Notes under the pieces: generated by a model | What the model saw: the letters and a program-made list of their open reading frames with translations, nothing else | The model's database searches: none | What the model was told of the DNA's origin: nothing | Assembly (NCBI GenBank): GCA_027016915.1 | Contig: JALURJ010000128.1 | Coordinates: 1 to 13,632, forward strand | Reading direction: 5' to 3' | Length of the DNA stretch: 13,632 bases | DNA from: Desulfurococcales archaeon | GTDB lineage: Archaea > Thermoproteota > Thermoprotei_A > Sulfolobales > WAQK01 | Made by a program: the position numbers and the translations under genes | Shown here: positions 12,474 through 13,632 of the stretch, in pieces | Numbering within the stretch: position 1 is the stretch's first letter | How the letters are laid out: every line of letters begins with the position of its first letter

Positions 12474-13334
12474 ATGGAGGGGCGTGGTAGGCTGAAGTAC
12501 CAGTACATAGACTTGCCGCGCATAACTGTGTGGGTTGCCGACGAGATTCTGCGGGGGGAGACTCGGGTCACCCTAGACCTTGGCCTCAGCGTTGAGGATG
12601 TGGAGCTTAGGGGAGACACCGTGGTCCTCCGAGGTGTAGAGGTCTCCCTGGAATCCCTGAGGGGGTTGAGGGACAACGTTGTCTACGAGATCCGCGGTGA
12701 GGGCCTGGTTCCCGTGGAGCTGAGGGTGCCTGGGGGTGGCTACTATAAGCTGCGGCCTGTGGGACCAAGGGTGGCGCCGACCTTGGAGATTAACGGTATA
12801 CACATGCACCGTATAGTGGGCACGGACCCTTGGAGGGACAGTATGGGTAAGGTCAGGGCGGCCAGGGTTGGGAGGGGGCATAGGGTGCTTGACACATGCC
12901 TCGGACTGGGCTACACGGCTATAGGCTCTCTCCTCAGGGGTGCTGCCAGCGTGGTGAGCATCGAGATAGACCTGTACGTCTTCGAGATTGCCAGGCGCAA
13001 CCCGTGGAGCAGGAGGCTTGAAGACCCGAGGGTGGAGATAATCCATGGAGACGCTGTGAGGGTTGTGGAGGAGCTCGACGACGGCGAGTTCGACAGGGTG
13101 ATACACGATCCGCCCAGGTTTTCCAGAAAAACAGGGGACCTCTACAGCCTCCGGTTTTACCGGGAGCTATACCGGGTTCTGAGGCCTGGAGGCTGGCTAT
13201 ACCACTATACTGGGGAGCCTGGAAGGGTTAGGGGTAGAAGCCTGGCGGCAGGTGTGGCTAGGAGGCTTAGGGAGGCAGGGTTCCTGGTTAGGCCCTGGAG
13301 GGGCGGGATGGGGCTGGTGGCGGAGAAACCCTAG
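12474..13334 (+). CDS. COG2521-like archaeal SAM-dependent methyltransferase
   Basis: 286-aa class I methyltransferase. The SAM loop is VLDTCLGLGYTA (138-149), SIEID near 162-166 is the acidic ribose-binding end, HGDAVRV follows near 189, and HDPPRFS at 211-217 is motif IV with a DPPR signature. Residues 1-125 form an N-terminal domain rich in beta strands that may hold the substrate. This is the pattern of a conserved, uncharacterised archaeal family. A DPPx motif is common in enzymes that methylate amino groups of nucleic acid bases or of proteins; the target here is unknown. The ATG at 12474 follows GAGGTAG, which includes the stop of the gene before. Its TAG stop shares a CTAG with the opposing gene. 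Confidence 0.82.
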   Translation: MEGRGRLKYQYIDLPRITVWVADEILRGETRVTLDLGLSVEDVELRGDTVVLRGVEVSLESLRGLRDNVVYEIRGEGLVPVELRVPGGGYYKLRPVGPRVAPTLEINGIHMHRIVGTDPWRDSMGKVRAARVGRGHRVLDTCLGLGYTAIGSLLRGAASVVSIEIDLYVFEIARRNPWSRRLEDPRVEIIHGDAVRVVEELDDGEFDRVIHDPPRFSRKTGDLYSLRFYRELYRVLRPGGWLYHYTGEPGRVRGRSLAAGVARRLREAGFLVRPWRGGMGLVAEKP

Positions 13335-13632
13335 TCTCCGGGCTTCAGCCTCACCTTCTTATCCGTATACGTTATTTTGCTCAGCTTCCTCGCAACTGCC
13401 CGTAGCAGGAGGTTATGCGCGCCGTGGGGCAGTTTGAGCTTGAGCTCCACATCCCTCACCTCGCCCGGCTCGAGTGAGGGGATCTCCAGGCGTGCCAGCG
13501 GTATCCCCATGTTCATCACAACCATGAAGAGCGAGTCGGGAGGGGCCTCGCCCAGGTTGGCGATTTTCGCCTTCAAGACGCCCTCCTCCAACTTCACGTC
13601 GCTGAACACTATGCGGGGCTCCTTGTAGACTG
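13331..13632 (-). CDS. C-terminal part of a CARDB-like domain protein
   Basis: The frame is open to the window edge on the 5' side, with no stop before it, so about 99 residues of a longer protein are seen. They have the Ig-like CARDB pattern: VKLEEGVLKAKIANLGEAPP, then PLARLEIPSLEPGEVRDVEL and a strand pair LPHGAHNLLLRAV. Such domains are common at the ends of archaeal surface or membrane proteins. The visible part has no membrane anchor at its C-terminus. A GTG at 13609 is in frame, but reading continues upstream of it without loss of pattern, so it is probably internal. Confidence 0.65.
   Translation of the reverse strand, partial: VYKEPRIVFSDVKLEEGVLKAKIANLGEAPPDSLFMVVMNMGIPLARLEIPSLEPGEVRDVELKLKLPHGAHNLLLRAVARKLSKITYTDKKVRLKPGD

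Noticed and set aside
12041..12676. 211-aa minus-strand open frame
   Set aside because: It lies across three recognisable plus-strand genes, is Ser/Arg/Pro-rich as antisense frames in GC-rich DNA are, and has no domain.
12573..13106. 177-aa minus-strand open frame
   Set aside because: Antisense to the methyltransferase, His/Pro-rich, no recognisable motif.
1..13632. tRNA, CRISPR, insertion sequence or origin
   Set aside because: No cloverleaf with a T-loop, no regular spaced repeats, no transposase or terminal repeats, and no origin-binding repeat cluster was seen.

Overview
The window looks like chromosomal DNA of a hyperthermophilic crenarchaeon, most like an Aeropyrum-type member of the Desulfurococcales; this is a judgement from content, since no database could be searched. 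The reasons are archaeal/crenarchaeal families (Taw3, an aTrm5a-type tRNA methyltransferase with a P-x-P motif, ribosomal protein L13e, a pyruvoyl decarboxylase of the AdoMetDC/ArgDC family, a geranylgeranyl-reductase-like flavoprotein, a stand-alone MetRS beta subunit), many TTG and GTG starts, AGG/ATA-rich codon use in GC-rich DNA, GGTG-type ribosome binding sites, and TATA boxes about 25 bp before starts that imply leaderless transcripts. I see no rRNA, tRNA, insertion sequence, phage gene or CRISPR array.

Layout. Positions 1-1908: the first 18 codons of a leftward gene, an aTrm5a/Taw21-Taw22-like tRNA-Phe G37 methyltransferase, and a membrane-anchored ClpP/SDH-fold serine peptidase. Positions 1910-4922 (minus strand): a PhoH-type ATPase with two C-terminal KH-like motifs, a two-gene unit (seven-helix membrane protein plus a cysteine-duplicated small protein), and Taw3. 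Positions 4992-6577: MetRS beta subunit on plus, facing a DUF211 protein and a TtuA/Ncs6-family tRNA thiolase on minus. Positions 6699-9140: L13e on plus, then on minus a coiled-coil/winged-helix protein, a geranylgeranyl reductase homologue and the pyruvoyl decarboxylase. Positions 9293-10652: a nucleoside phosphorylase homologue whose key motifs are altered, facing a bactofilin-like beta-solenoid protein. Positions 10725-13334: a plus-strand run of dUTPase family protein, HhH-GPD-like protein with a cysteine-rich C-terminus, small winged-helix protein and a COG2521-like methyltransferase. Positions 13331-13632: the C-terminal end of a CARDB-like protein.

How the genes fit. Five genes touch tRNA or translation (aTrm5a, Taw3, MetRS beta, tRNA thiolase, L13e). 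The aTrm5a-type enzyme and Taw3 could supply consecutive steps of the imG2 to mimG branch of wyosine synthesis at tRNA-Phe position 37. The dUTPase to methyltransferase run reads as one transcription unit, and two of its members point to nucleotide-pool and DNA-base care. The most unusual leads are the cysteine-duplicated protein with its seven-helix partner, the motif-altered phosphorylase homologue, the dUTPase/HhH-GPD unit, a 16-bp perfect palindrome between two divergent promoters, and a strong inverted repeat abutting the L13e start. All five convergent gene ends either overlap or lie one base apart, and two of them share a single CTAG as both stop codons.
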